Counted from the first letter of the stretch, positions 26,831 through 35,716 are shown. The stretch is 64,000 nt of DNA from DAHUYF01 sp035509275 (GCA_035509275.1 DATJLU010000117.1:62001-126000), one strand, 5' to 3'. Made by a program: numbers and translations. The notes: generated by a model from the sequence alone, not told the origin.

Positions 26831-27447
26831 GCAAGCGGTCTCCCGAGCGGCAGGCCCTTACCGCCGAACGCCACGGACATCACGTGGAAATAGAGGTAAA
26901 TCCCGAGGGCGACGAAGGCGAAGACGAAGGCGCTGGCCAGCATCTGGAGCAGGAATGAGGGCCGGTACAGATTGGCCAGCAGGAGTGCCAGCGCCACGTC
27001 GACCAGCCCGAGCAGCACCGTGAAGGCGACCGGCAGTTTCAGCGTCGCCGCCGTCAGCATGACGATCACCACGATCCAGCAGATCAGGAACACCGCCACC
27101 GTCGTTGCCACGTCATTCGCCGCGATCTTGTACCAATTGTTCGCGAGGCCGAGCTGCAGGACCGCATAGCTGAGGTAGAAACCCAGGAACACGGCGTAAA
27201 GCGTCGCGACGATGTTTTGCCCTAGCGCGGCGGCCCAGATCGTTCCGATCAGCAGCCCCAGGCAGGTGGCGGCCAAAATCACCGGGATTGCCGCCAGCGC
27301 GGCCGAGGCCGGCACGAAGCCGACGGTGGTGAGGAAGAGGCCGACGGCGCCGGCGATGACGGTCGGGATGGCGACCATCGCCGGGTCCGCGCCGGGCGCG
27401 GGCGATGCGACGGCGAACTCGCCCTCGCGGAGCATTGCTTCAGGCAT
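26827..27447 (-). CDS. GPR1/FUN34/YaaH-like membrane protein (possible acetate/succinate transporter)
   Basis: A 206-aa integral membrane protein with six predicted hydrophobic segments (about 24-44, 48-70, 76-97, 112-134, 140-160, 166-190). The size, the six spans and GFYLSYAVLQLGLANNWY resemble the YaaH/SatP family of monocarboxylate transporters. The family's first motif is weak here (DPAMVAIPTVIAGAVGLF), so another six-span family is possible. It ends a minus-strand transcript that begins with a phosphodiesterase and a MetE-core protein; the gap to the latter is 30 bases. Confidence 0.6.
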   Translation of the reverse strand: MPEAMLREGEFAVASPAPGADPAMVAIPTVIAGAVGLFLTTVGFVPASAALAAIPVILAATCLGLLIGTIWAAALGQNIVATLYAVFLGFYLSYAVLQLGLANNWYKIAANDVATTVAVFLICWIVVIVMLTAATLKLPVAFTVLLGLVDVALALLLANLYRPSFLLQMLASAFVFAFVALGIYLYFHVMSVAFGGKGLPLGRPLA

Positions 27448-27477
27448 GACCGAGTCTCCCTTGTCTTCCGTATATCG

Positions 27478-28611
27478 CTACCAGAGGCGACGCGAGGCGA
27501 TTTCGGCGCCTTGCACCAGGGCTTCCAGCTTTCGCCAGGCGATGTCCGGATCGACCGTGTGAAGCGTGGCGAAGCTGGCGAAGCCGCAATCGGTACCGGC
27601 GATCACGCGCTCGCGCCCGACCACATTGGCGTAGCGCTCGATGCGCTGCGCCACGACTTCGGGGTGCTCGACATAGTTGGTACAGGTGTCGATCACCCCC
27701 GGCACCAGCACCTTGTCGTCCGGCAACGGCACGTCCTTGAACACGATCCATTCGTGCTCGTGGCGCGGGTTGGCCGCCTCGATCAGCAAGGTCGATGGGC
27801 GCACCTTCAAGATCAGGTCGAGGATCTGCGCCAGCTCGATATCGTGGTGGTGGGGCGATTCATAGTTGCCCCAGCACAGATGGAGGCGCATGCGTTCTGG
27901 CGGGATGTCACGCAGCGCGTGGTTCAACACCTCGACGAGCCGGGCGACCTCGTTGCGGAATTCCGCGACGGTCGACGGCGCGGGCCGGAAGTGGCGCCCC
28001 AAGGCGAGATCCGGACAGTCGATTTGCAGCAGCAGGCCGGCGCCGGCGATGGCGTCGTACTCGTGCTTTATCGCGCTTGCCAGGGCCTCGAGATAGGCAT
28101 CCTGCGACGGGTAATACTGATTCGGCATGTAGTGCGCCATGATGCCGGGCGAGGCGGCATTCATGAATGCCGCTTCGATGTCGGCCTCGGCGAGCGCCGT
28201 CTTCAAAGTGTCGATATCCGTCGTCAGCGCGGAGGCGCCGCGGTAGCTCACCGGTCTGACACAAGCCGGCGTCTTGATATCGAGCCGAATGCGCTGCGCG
28301 AAGGTCGGAAACTCGGCCAGCTCCGACAGCGCCAGCGGCTGGTCTTCGCCTTCGAGTCCGGACATCCGCTCGCGGGCGTAGGTGGAATAAGCGTATTTGC
28401 TCATCTCCCCATCGCTGATGATGTCGATGCCCAGCGTCGCTTGGCGCCGGACCGCATCGTGCACCGCGTCAACGATGACGCCGGGCAGCCTCTCCTGCTC
28501 ATTGCGGTCGAGCTGGCCCTTCTCGCGACCCAGCAGCATCGCTTCGAGCTCCGTCGGCCGCGGCAGGCTGCCGACGTGGGTCGTGAGTATCCGCTCGGTG
28601 CTCCGTTGCAT
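27478..28611 (-). CDS. MetE-core cobalamin-independent methyltransferase-like protein, paralogue 1
   Basis: A 377-aa protein equal to the C-terminal catalytic half of MetE. The predicted zinc ligands are all present: His244 and Cys246 in LHLCWGN, Glu278 in LLIEAANPRHEHEW, and Cys342 in AGTDCGF. THVGSLPRP at the N-terminus and DIISDGEM are also family marks. Such short enzymes transfer methyl or alkyl groups to a thiol from donors that often remain unknown; epoxyalkane:coenzyme M transferase is a relative. It lies 21 bases after the phosphodiesterase gene. A second paralogue is in the divergent transcript at 30450. Confidence 0.87.
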   Translation of the reverse strand: MQRSTERILTTHVGSLPRPTELEAMLLGREKGQLDRNEQERLPGVIVDAVHDAVRRQATLGIDIISDGEMSKYAYSTYARERMSGLEGEDQPLALSELAEFPTFAQRIRLDIKTPACVRPVSYRGASALTTDIDTLKTALAEADIEAAFMNAASPGIMAHYMPNQYYPSQDAYLEALASAIKHEYDAIAGAGLLLQIDCPDLALGRHFRPAPSTVAEFRNEVARLVEVLNHALRDIPPERMRLHLCWGNYESPHHHDIELAQILDLILKVRPSTLLIEAANPRHEHEWIVFKDVPLPDDKVLVPGVIDTCTNYVEHPEVVAQRIERYANVVGRERVIAGTDCGFASFATLHTVDPDIAWRKLEALVQGAEIASRRLW

Positions 28612-28632
28612 GATTTGTCCCTCGTTTTCGGC

Positions 28633-29457
28633 TCAGCGCACCATGGTGGTGCGTTTCCAGGTTGCGTAGTCGGGTGACGCCTCGATCCGGCGCTCGCCGC
28701 GATAGCCGAATTCCACCATCTGCACCGTGATCGCCGCACCCTCGGCGATGATCACGGCGTAAGCTTGCGGGAGGTCGGCGGCGAGCAGCATGCGTGTTTC
28801 GCTGAAGTCCGCCCATCCGGCGTGGTTGGTGCCGCGCGGGCTGCTGACCGGCACGCCATGCAGCGAGCCGGCGAGGGGCAGGTGGCAATGCCCGAAGAAG
28901 ATATGCGCCATACGATGCCGGTGCGCCGCGACGACGGCGCCGAAGGCGTCGGCATCGCGCAGCATCATCTGGTCGATTGGTGCGACATGCGTCGGTACGG
29001 GGTGGTGGTGCATGAAGAGGAACACCGGCGCGTCCGCTGCCGCCAAGGTGGCGTCCAGCCAGGCGCAACGCCGCGCACAGAAGAACCCGGCATGGCTTTC
29101 GGGCCCCCAGGTGTCGATCACCACGCCGGTGCCGCGGGAAAGCGCGAAGCGCTTCTGCACATGGCCGTCGGAGTCGGCGAGCTCCGGGAACACCTGCAGG
29201 AAGGTCGCGCGATCGTCGTGGTTGCCGATCGCCAAGTGCACAGGAACCGGCAGCGCGGCGATGCTCTCGCGCAGGCGCTCGTAATCAGCTCGATCACCCC
29301 AGTCCGACAGGTCGCCGGTGATGACCATGGCTTCGACGTCCGGGTGCTGCGCCAAGGCGTGCGCCAGCGCGCTGTCGAAATTGGCGTTGGGATCGCGCCC
29401 GCCGATGGTCTGTCCCGGGTTCGTCAAGTGGATGTCGGTCAGCTGGATGAGTTTCAT
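28633..29457 (-). CDS. Calcineurin-like metallophosphoesterase (CpdA type)
   Basis: A 274-aa class III phosphodiesterase. The dinuclear metal motifs appear in order: D-x-H in QLTDIHLTN, GDLSDWG, GNHDDR, HHHPVP and GHCHLP. The layout is that of CpdA (cyclic AMP) and glycerophosphodiesterase-type enzymes; the substrate cannot be fixed. It is the first gene of the minus-strand transcript facing LysR, followed by a MetE-core gene and a membrane protein. That setting suggests release of a small molecule from a phosphodiester rather than housekeeping cAMP turnover, but this is inference. Confidence 0.85.
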   Translation of the reverse strand: MKLIQLTDIHLTNPGQTIGGRDPNANFDSALAHALAQHPDVEAMVITGDLSDWGDRADYERLRESIAALPVPVHLAIGNHDDRATFLQVFPELADSDGHVQKRFALSRGTGVVIDTWGPESHAGFFCARRCAWLDATLAAADAPVFLFMHHHPVPTHVAPIDQMMLRDADAFGAVVAAHRHRMAHIFFGHCHLPLAGSLHGVPVSSPRGTNHAGWADFSETRMLLAADLPQAYAVIIAEGAAITVQMVEFGYRGERRIEASPDYATWKRTTMVR

Positions 29458-29503
29458 GAGGCCGCGCTTTCGTCTGCGTGGCCACCGTTCTAACCTACAG
29501 AAT

Positions 29504-29538
29504 TGACGTCACCATGACGTCTTATTAGCCCTGCTAAT
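29504..29538. promoter_or_regulatory. Probable LysR control site in the divergent promoter region
   Basis: Two TGACGTC copies (29504-29510 and 29515-29521) repeat with an 11-base period, and a perfect inverted repeat ATTAG-N5-CTAAT follows at 29524-29538. The latter includes the T-N11-A pattern of LysR-family sites. The 96-base gap separates lysR from the phosphodiesterase transcript, so one site could control both. Confidence 0.6.
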
Positions 29539-29553
29539 GTTTGGAAAAGCGCG

Positions 29554-30429
29554 ATGAAACCGAGCCCCTATCAGATCACCGCGTTCACGCTCGCGGCGCG
29601 CGAGGGCAGCTTCACGCGCGCGGCGGAACGGCTCGGCGTGACGCAGTCGTCGATCACCCAGCATGTCGCCAAGCTGGAGCGGATCATGGGGACGCAGCTT
29701 TTCGTGCGCCGCCGCGACGGGTTGGAGCTGACGCGCGCCGGCCGCGAGCTGTTCGCCGTGTCCGACCGGCTGCGCACGCTGGAGCAGCTGATCGAGGAGA
29801 AGGTCGGCAGTTACGGCGAATTCGCCACGGGGCATCTCACCGTGATCGCCAATGCGCCCTGTCCCGCGATGCCGGTGATCGCTCGCTACACCGCGCTCTA
29901 CCCGCGCGTTCAGATCAAATTCACGCTGGTGAGCTGGGCGGTTGCAATGCAGCAGCTGCACGAGCGCGAAGCCGACATCGCCATCGTCACCCAGCCGGAC
30001 ATCGATGACCAGCTCTACAGCCTGCCCGTGGAGACGACCCGCTACCGCGCTTATGTGCGCCGCGGTCATCCGCTTGCCGGTCGCAAGCGGGTATCGCTGC
30101 GCGACCTTGCCGACCAGATCGTGATTGTGCCGGAGGACGGTTCGCTCACTCAGCGCCTGTTGCACCGCAAATGCGCCGAGCTCGGCGTCAAGCTGACGAG
30201 CCTGCTGAAGACCACCACCTTTCCGCTGGTAAAGGAGGCCGTGCTGCATGGCGTCGGCGTCGGCCTGCTGCTCGATGACAGCATGTTCCCGTCCACCAAC
30301 CTGGTCGCCCTCGACATCGCCGAAATGCAGGAAACCTACACCAATTGCCTGGTCACGCCGGCAGACAAGCGGGAGCTGCGTTTCGTGCGCAGCTTCATCG
30401 ACGTCGCGGGCGAAGTGCTCGGCGTCTGA
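29554..30429 (+). CDS. LysR-family transcriptional regulator
   Basis: A 291-aa regulator. The N-terminal winged helix-turn-helix (residues 1-62) shows FTLAAREGSFTRAAERLGVTQSSITQHVAKLE. The effector-binding domain follows (HLTVIANAPCPAMPVIARY, then READIAIVTQP). It sits between two divergent transcripts, each encoding a MetE-core protein, and is followed after 20 bases by the second of these, so it probably controls both. The effector is unknown. Confidence 0.92.
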   Translation: MKPSPYQITAFTLAAREGSFTRAAERLGVTQSSITQHVAKLERIMGTQLFVRRRDGLELTRAGRELFAVSDRLRTLEQLIEEKVGSYGEFATGHLTVIANAPCPAMPVIARYTALYPRVQIKFTLVSWAVAMQQLHEREADIAIVTQPDIDDQLYSLPVETTRYRAYVRRGHPLAGRKRVSLRDLADQIVIVPEDGSLTQRLLHRKCAELGVKLTSLLKTTTFPLVKEAVLHGVGVGLLLDDSMFPSTNLVALDIAEMQETYTNCLVTPADKRELRFVRSFIDVAGEVLGV

Positions 30430-30449
30430 CCCGTTAAGAGAGGAATGCC

Positions 30450-31481
30450 GTGACCCAAACCCCCATTCCGACGACTGTCGTGGGCAGCTACCCGCAACCG
30501 GACTGGCTCATCGACCGGGCAATGCTCAAGGCCCATATCGTGCCGCGCACCCGGCTCAAGGCGGTATGGCGCGTGCCGGAGCAATTTCTCGAACAGGCGC
30601 AGGACGATGCCACGCTACTTGCCATTCGCGACATGGAGCGGGCGGACATCGACATCATCTCCGATGGCGAAATGCGGCGCGAGAGCTACTCCAACCGTTT
30701 CGCGACTGCGCTCGACGGCGTCGATATCGAGAATCCAGGCACGGTGAAGACGACGCGCGGGATCGATACGCCCGTACCGCGCGTCGTCGGCCGCATCCGG
30801 CGCAAAGGTCCGGTCGAAATCCGCGATCTGAAGTTCCTGCGCCGCAACACCGATCGGCGGGTCAAGATCACGCTTCCCGGTCCCTTCACGATGGCGCAGC
30901 AGGCGCAAAACGATTTCTACCGCGATCGCGACGAGATGGTGATGGATTTCGCCATGGCGCTCAACGAGGAGGCGCACGAGCTGCAAGCCGCGGGCGCCGA
31001 TGTGATTCAGCTCGACGATCCCTGGCTGCGCACCGATCCCGCGGCGGCGAAGCGGATCGCCGTCAAGGCCATCGACCGCGCCTTGCAAGGCCTGTCGGTC
31101 ACGACTGCGGTGCATTTGTGCTTCGGCTATGCCGCGGTGGTGAACACCAAGCCGACGGGGTATTCGTTCCTGCCCGAGCTCGCCGGCTCCGCGGCACGGC
31201 AGATTTCAATCGAGGCCGCTCAGCCCAAGCTCGATCTCGGCATCCTGTCGGAGCTTTCCGCCAAGACCATCATCCTCGGCGTGATCGACCTGGCCGATCC
31301 GGCGGTCGAAACACCGGAACGGGTCGCTGCGCGGCTGCGCGCGGCCCTCGAGTATGTTCCGCCCGAGCGTCTCATCGCCGCGCCCGATTGCGGCATGAAA
31401 TACCTCCCGCGCGACATCGCCTTCGGGAAGCTCATGGCTCTGTCCGAAGGGGCAAAGATCCTCCGCCAAGAACTCGCGTGA
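30450..31481 (+). CDS. MetE-core cobalamin-independent methyltransferase-like protein, paralogue 2
   Basis: A 343-aa MetE C-terminal-type protein. Zinc ligands are conserved: His222 and Cys224 in VHLCFGY, Glu255 in SIEAAQPKLD, and Cys314 in APDCGMKYL. VVGSYPQPDWL and DIISDGEMRRESYSNRF are further marks. It differs clearly from the 377-aa paralogue at 27478, for example in the segment after the first ligands, so the two likely have different donors or acceptors. GAGAGGAATGCC precedes the start. It is cotranscribed with lysR. Confidence 0.88.
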   Translation: MTQTPIPTTVVGSYPQPDWLIDRAMLKAHIVPRTRLKAVWRVPEQFLEQAQDDATLLAIRDMERADIDIISDGEMRRESYSNRFATALDGVDIENPGTVKTTRGIDTPVPRVVGRIRRKGPVEIRDLKFLRRNTDRRVKITLPGPFTMAQQAQNDFYRDRDEMVMDFAMALNEEAHELQAAGADVIQLDDPWLRTDPAAAKRIAVKAIDRALQGLSVTTAVHLCFGYAAVVNTKPTGYSFLPELAGSAARQISIEAAQPKLDLGILSELSAKTIILGVIDLADPAVETPERVAARLRAALEYVPPERLIAAPDCGMKYLPRDIAFGKLMALSEGAKILRQELA

Positions 31482-31517
31482 CGTGCCGGTTGCGGTCACC
31501 CGTCTCGGGCGCCGTCC

Positions 31518-32153
31518 TTATCCGACGGCAGGCCGCAGCAGGTAGCTTGCGGCCAGGCTGAAGGCCTCGCTTTCGAGAAGGCCTCCGGCCAGCAGGTCCT
31601 GGCGCTCCACCACCGCCTTGTGCGCCAACGCCTCGATGGCTGTCTCGATGACGATTGCGGCGGTGGCGGGATCGCGCTCGGGGTGCAGTTCATCCGCATG
31701 CGCCCGCAGGAACCGCTCGAGTGTCCCGGCGATCTGCCGGCTCGTATCCATCGCTTTCGCGAACCGGCCGACCCTCGGCACTTGCTCGTGCAGAATCTTG
31801 TGCAGGGCCGGGTCCAATCGATGCGCCGCGGCACCGGCCTCGATCATCGCCCTCAGCCCGTCCGCCAGCGTCCCGCCCGCGGGATCATCGAGCGCCCGGT
31901 GCATGATCGCCACGATCTCCCCGGCATGGCGCTCGATCAGGGCGGCGATCAAGGCCTCTTTGTTCGGGAAGTACTGATAGAGCGAACCGATACTGACCCC
32001 GGCGCGTTCGGCCACCCGGGCGGTCGTTGCGCCTTCATATCCCTGCTCGATCAAAACCTGAGCGGCCGCCGTGACGATCGCCTCCACGGTCGCCCGCGAA
32101 CGGGCCTGACGCGGCCTTTTCCGCGGGTTTGCGTCGAAAGATTTGCCGCCCAT
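31518..32153 (-). CDS. TetR-family transcriptional regulator
   Basis: A 211-aa repressor-type regulator. The N-terminal helix-turn-helix is clear: AAAQVLIEQGYEGATTARVAERAGVSIGSLYQYFPNKEAL, preceded by a basic tail (RKRPRQARSRAT). The ligand-binding part is helical. It is divergent from the peroxiredoxin-like gene with 108 bases between them, and an inverted repeat ATGTGA-N8-TCACAT lies in that gap. The convergent neighbour is the MetE-core gene, which ends 36 bases away. Confidence 0.92.
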   Translation of the reverse strand: MGGKSFDANPRKRPRQARSRATVEAIVTAAAQVLIEQGYEGATTARVAERAGVSIGSLYQYFPNKEALIAALIERHAGEIVAIMHRALDDPAGGTLADGLRAMIEAGAAAHRLDPALHKILHEQVPRVGRFAKAMDTSRQIAGTLERFLRAHADELHPERDPATAAIVIETAIEALAHKAVVERQDLLAGGLLESEAFSLAASYLLRPAVG

Positions 32154-32179
32154 GGCACCGCTCCAAATGCGATTACAAA

Positions 32180-32199
32180 ATGTGAATGAATAATCACAT
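32180..32199. promoter_or_regulatory. Putative TetR operator
   Basis: Inverted repeat ATGTGA-N8-TCACAT in an AT-rich patch, 27 bases upstream of the tetR ATG and 63 bases upstream of the divergent gene. An overlapping TGAAT/ATTCA repeat is also present. A single dyad in a short divergent gap is the usual place for a TetR operator. Confidence 0.6.
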
Positions 32200-32261
32200 A
32201 TTCAGGTGGTCGCAGCAAGACAAGGCCGCGACGAGGTTTAGTGCCCCTGCGGAGGCTCTTC

Positions 32262-32831
32262 ATGCCCGATCGCCCGAGAGAAGCGAGACTCAACACCGGC
32301 ACGGTCATCGTTGGCCGGGAACTCTGCACCGTCGCTGGCGCGCCCGTCGCGATCCCCGATCCGGAGCGCCTCGTCCATTTGCAGTTTCGGCGCTTTGCCG
32401 GTTGTCCGATTTGCAATCTCCATCTGCATTCGATGATCCGGCGCTGGAACGAGATCACGGCGGCGAATATCCGAGAGATCGTGGTTTTCCATTCGACCGT
32501 GGAGGAAATGCGCGTGCACGCGGCGGATCTGCCGTTTTCCGTGATCGCCGACCCGGAGAAGCGGCTCTATATTGAGTTCGGCGTCGAAGCGGCGCCGCGC
32601 GCGCTGCTCGATCCCCGCGCCTGGATCGCGATCCTCCGCTCGATCCCGTTCAGTCTTCGGGCGTCCATCGTCGAGCGAAAGCCGCCCCCGCCGACCCATC
32701 CGCAGGGCGGACGCCTTGGCCTGCCGGCCGATTTCCTCATCGCTCGTGACGGCCGCGTTCTGGCCAGCAAATATGGCGCTCACGCCGACGACCAGTGGTC
32801 GGTCGATGAGCTGCTGAGCCTGGCCGCTTGA
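32262..32831 (+). CDS. Peroxiredoxin-like (AhpC/TSA) thioredoxin-fold protein
   Basis: A 189-aa cytoplasmic thioredoxin-fold protein. FRRFAGCPICNLHLHSM carries a CxxC at the position of the peroxidatic Cys, followed by REIVVFHSTVEEM and DLPFSVIADPEKRLYIEFGV, as in peroxiredoxin-like proteins. The C-terminal GLPADFLIARDGRVLASKYG completes the fold. The start at 32262 is chosen because GGAGG lies 7 bases upstream; a GTG at 32241 is the alternative. It is probably repressed by the divergent TetR. Confidence 0.82.
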   Translation: MPDRPREARLNTGTVIVGRELCTVAGAPVAIPDPERLVHLQFRRFAGCPICNLHLHSMIRRWNEITAANIREIVVFHSTVEEMRVHAADLPFSVIADPEKRLYIEFGVEAAPRALLDPRAWIAILRSIPFSLRASIVERKPPPPTHPQGGRLGLPADFLIARDGRVLASKYGAHADDQWSVDELLSLAA

Positions 32832-32889
32832 TCGGCGGAACGACAGGCTGCGTCACCGTCAGAGCGCCAAGTGCCCGGGTCGATTCCGT

Positions 32890-33477
32890 TCAGGGCTCGA
32901 TGCGGTCGGGAACGCCGGCGCCGAGGTCGAGGAAGCGGAACTCGCTGGAGAGGCGGAAGAGCTGCGGCCGGCCCTTGATCGGCGGCTCGTAGATGCCGCC
33001 GACGACCGCGACATTGCTGATCAGCAGCCGCGGCTTGCCGGGCCCGTCGGCCTCGAGCGGCAGCGTCACCGTCTCGAAGGTGACGCCCTCGCCGCCGCGC
33101 GTCTGGGTATCGTGGTTGATCATGCAGCTGCCGCAGGGCCGTGTCGCCATCTGGATGAGGCGCCAGCGGCGCAGCGGCCAGTGCTCGGGCGGGGTGATGT
33201 CGGCCAGGCTCCTGCCGCTGGCTTCGAAATCGAGATGGTCGCGCAGCTGGCTGCCGGCCACTTTGATGCGGACATCGTCCGCGCCGGCGAGCTCGAGGAG
33301 AACGACGCGGGCGAGCAGCGGCTTGATGTCGCCGAGCTCGGCCGCCGAGCGCTTGGGCAGCCGCCGCCCAGGGGCGCGCCAGCGCAGCCAGGCGGCGATG
33401 AACTGGCGATTCGTCTGGTCGTGCGGGGCGGCAAGCAGCGCTTCGTCGATGTCACCGGCCCGTTCGAGTACATCCAT
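32890..33477 (-). CDS. PAS domain protein (PF07310-like)
   Basis: A 195-aa protein of the small PAS family common in Rhodospirillales and relatives. Typical phrases are LRWRAPGRRLPKRSAAELGD, KPLLARVVLLEL, RIKVAGSQLRDHLDFEASGR, and the end LLISNVAVVGGIYEPP. No output domain is attached, so its role (sensing or binding) is unknown. The start MDVLERAGD is preceded by GGGAG; the longer frame upstream overlaps the recQ promoter region. It is divergent from recQ. Confidence 0.8.
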   Translation of the reverse strand: MDVLERAGDIDEALLAAPHDQTNRQFIAAWLRWRAPGRRLPKRSAAELGDIKPLLARVVLLELAGADDVRIKVAGSQLRDHLDFEASGRSLADITPPEHWPLRRWRLIQMATRPCGSCMINHDTQTRGGEGVTFETVTLPLEADGPGKPRLLISNVAVVGGIYEPPIKGRPQLFRLSSEFRFLDLGAGVPDRIEP

Positions 33478-33649
33478 CGCGATCTCCCCTACAGCACCGA
33501 GTCTAGCCAAACTGGTTAAAGCTTTGCTGACGCCGGTCGAAAGGACGCGTTTCTGCGGCCAAGCCGCGCCGGAACGTCGCGGGCACGTGGTGTGGCGCAT
33601 CCCGAACCGGTACCATCGCCCGGTCGGCGGGCGAGGGGTAGTACGGCCA

Positions 33650-35518
33650 ATGGAAGCGGCAGGGAGCGCGGCAAGGATCGAGCCGGCCGATACCGGCGCT
33701 GCGCGCGCGCTCGACATCCTGCGATCGGTTTTCGGCTATGACGCGTTCCGCGGGTTGCAACAGGGCATCATCGAGCATGTGATCGCCGGCGGCGACGCTT
33801 TGGTGCTGATGCCGACCGGCGGCGGTAAGTCGCTGTGCTATCAGATACCGGCGCTGGTCCGGCCCGGCCTCGGCGTCGTCGTCTCGCCGCTGATCGCCTT
33901 GATGAAGGACCAGGTCGACGCGCTGCGCCAGGCCGGGGTCCGCGCCGCCTATCTCAACTCGACGCTGTCCGCGGCCGAGGCGGCGGATGTCGAGCAGGCG
34001 ATGCGTCAGGGCGCGCTCGACTTGGTCTATGTCGCGCCGGAGCGGCTGGTGACGCCGCGCTGCCTCGACCTGCTCTCGCGCTGCCGCGTCGCGCTCTTCG
34101 CCATCGACGAAGCGCATTGCGTTTCGCAATGGGGTCATGACTTCCGGCCTGAATATCGGCAGCTCTCGGTACTGCACGAGCGTTTTCCGACCGTGCCGCG
34201 CCTGGCGCTGACCGCCACCGCCGACGGCCCGACACGCAGCGATATCCTGGCGCGGCTCAAGCTCGAAGAGGCGCGGGTGTTCGCCGCCGGCTTCGACCGG
34301 CCCAACATCCGCTATCGCGTCGTCGCCAAGGCCGAGGCCAAGGCGCAGTTGCTGCAGTTCCTTGCCGGTGAGCATACCGGCGATGCCGGCATCGTCTATT
34401 GCCTGTCGCGGCGCCGCGTCGAGGACGTGGCCGCTTGGCTCTGCGAGCGCGGCCGGGTCGCCTTGCCCTATCATGCCGGACTCGATGCCGCGACGCGCGA
34501 GCGCAACCAGGAGCGCTTCCTGCGCGAGGAAGGCATCATCATCGTCGCCACGGTCGCGTTCGGCATGGGCATCGACAAGCCCAATGTGCGCTTCGTCGCC
34601 CATCTCGACGCGCCCAAGAGCCTCGAGGCCTATTACCAGGAAACCGGCCGCGCCGGGCGCGACGGTCTGCCCGCCGATGCCTGGATGACCTACGGCATGC
34701 AGGACGTGACCGCGCTCATGGCGCTGCTCGACGCCGCGCAGCTCGATGAGCGGCAGCGGCGCATCGAGCGCCACAAGCTCAACGCGCTGCTGGGCTTTTG
34801 CGAGACCGCGAGCTGCCGGCGCCAGGTGCTGCTCGGCTATTTCGGCGAGCGCGATCATCCGCCGTGCGGCAATTGCGACAATTGCCTGCGCCCGGCGCGG
34901 GTTTGGGATGGGCTGGTCGCGGCCCAGAAGGCGCTCTCTGCCGTCTTCCGCACCGGGCAGCGCTTCGGCGTCGGCCATCTCGTCGATGTGCTGCGCGGCG
35001 AGGTCACCGAGCGGGTGCAGCGCTTCGGCCACGACAAGCTCAAGACCTTCGGTGTCGGCACCGAGCTCGACAAGCGCGAATGGCAGTCGGTCTTCCGCCA
35101 GCTCGTCGCGCAAGGCCATCTCGAGGTCGATGTCGAAGGTCATGGCGGGCTGCATTTGAGCGAGACCGCGCCGGCGGTGTTGCGCGGCGAGATGCCGGTC
35201 GCCTTTCGCGGCGATGCCGCCGAGCCGCGGGCGAAAAGCCGCCGCGGCCGCGGCATCGCGCCGGCCGCGCTCGACGGCGCGGCAACGCCGAAAGAGGAGG
35301 CGCTCTTCGCCGCGCTGCGCACGCGACGGCTCGAGCTGGCGCGGGCCCAGGGCGTCCCGCCTTATGTAATCTTTCACGATGCGACGCTGCTCGAGATGGT
35401 GCGCCGCCGGCCGCGCGATCTTACGGCCATGAGCGTCATCCCCGGCGTCGGCCGCAGCAAGCTCGAGCGCTATGGCGAGACCTTTCTCGCGGTGATCGCC
35501 ACGGCGGAGAGCGGGTGA
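33650..35518 (+). CDS. recQ: ATP-dependent DNA helicase RecQ
   Basis: A 622-aa 3'-5' DNA helicase for recombination repair. Motif I is MPTGGGKSLCYQIPAL, motif II DEAHC, motif III LALTATAD, and motif VI ETGRAGRDG. The zinc-binding RQC part has Cys residues in FCETASCRRQ and CGNCDNC. An HRDC domain closes the protein (PRDLTAMSVIPGVGRSKLERYG). The start ATG at 33650 gives the expected N-terminus; longer upstream reading is not supported. A REP-like element follows 42 bases after the stop. Confidence 0.95.
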   Translation: MEAAGSAARIEPADTGAARALDILRSVFGYDAFRGLQQGIIEHVIAGGDALVLMPTGGGKSLCYQIPALVRPGLGVVVSPLIALMKDQVDALRQAGVRAAYLNSTLSAAEAADVEQAMRQGALDLVYVAPERLVTPRCLDLLSRCRVALFAIDEAHCVSQWGHDFRPEYRQLSVLHERFPTVPRLALTATADGPTRSDILARLKLEEARVFAAGFDRPNIRYRVVAKAEAKAQLLQFLAGEHTGDAGIVYCLSRRRVEDVAAWLCERGRVALPYHAGLDAATRERNQERFLREEGIIIVATVAFGMGIDKPNVRFVAHLDAPKSLEAYYQETGRAGRDGLPADAWMTYGMQDVTALMALLDAAQLDERQRRIERHKLNALLGFCETASCRRQVLLGYFGERDHPPCGNCDNCLRPARVWDGLVAAQKALSAVFRTGQRFGVGHLVDVLRGEVTERVQRFGHDKLKTFGVGTELDKREWQSVFRQLVAQGHLEVDVEGHGGLHLSETAPAVLRGEMPVAFRGDAAEPRAKSRRGRGIAPAALDGAATPKEEALFAALRTRRLELARAQGVPPYVIFHDATLLEMVRRRPRDLTAMSVIPGVGRSKLERYGETFLAVIATAESG

Positions 35519-35559
35519 AGGAATTGCCTTCGACCGGGGCCCTGCTTCGCACATACTAT

Positions 35560-35640
35560 GAATGCCCGCTTTCGCGGGCATGACGGAACATTTTGATTCT
35601 GCAATATTTTTCCGTCTCCCCCGCGAAAGCGGGGGGCCAT
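35560..35640. repeat. REP-like element, family 1, copy 3 (units in tail-to-tail order)
   Basis: A right-type unit GAATGCCCGCTTTCGCGGGC (with CATGACGG) at about 35560-35585 is followed by a left-type unit CCCCCGCGAAAGCGGGGG at about 35618-35635, with an AT-rich spacer. The order is reversed relative to copies 1, 2 and 4. It lies between recQ and the adenylate cyclase gene. Confidence 0.82.
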
Positions 35641-35716
35641 TTCGATGCCGCGCCATGCTCGAGAGACAGCCTGCCGCCGCCTGCTTCTTCGCGTGAATCT
35701 TGTGCCGGTGCGCCGC

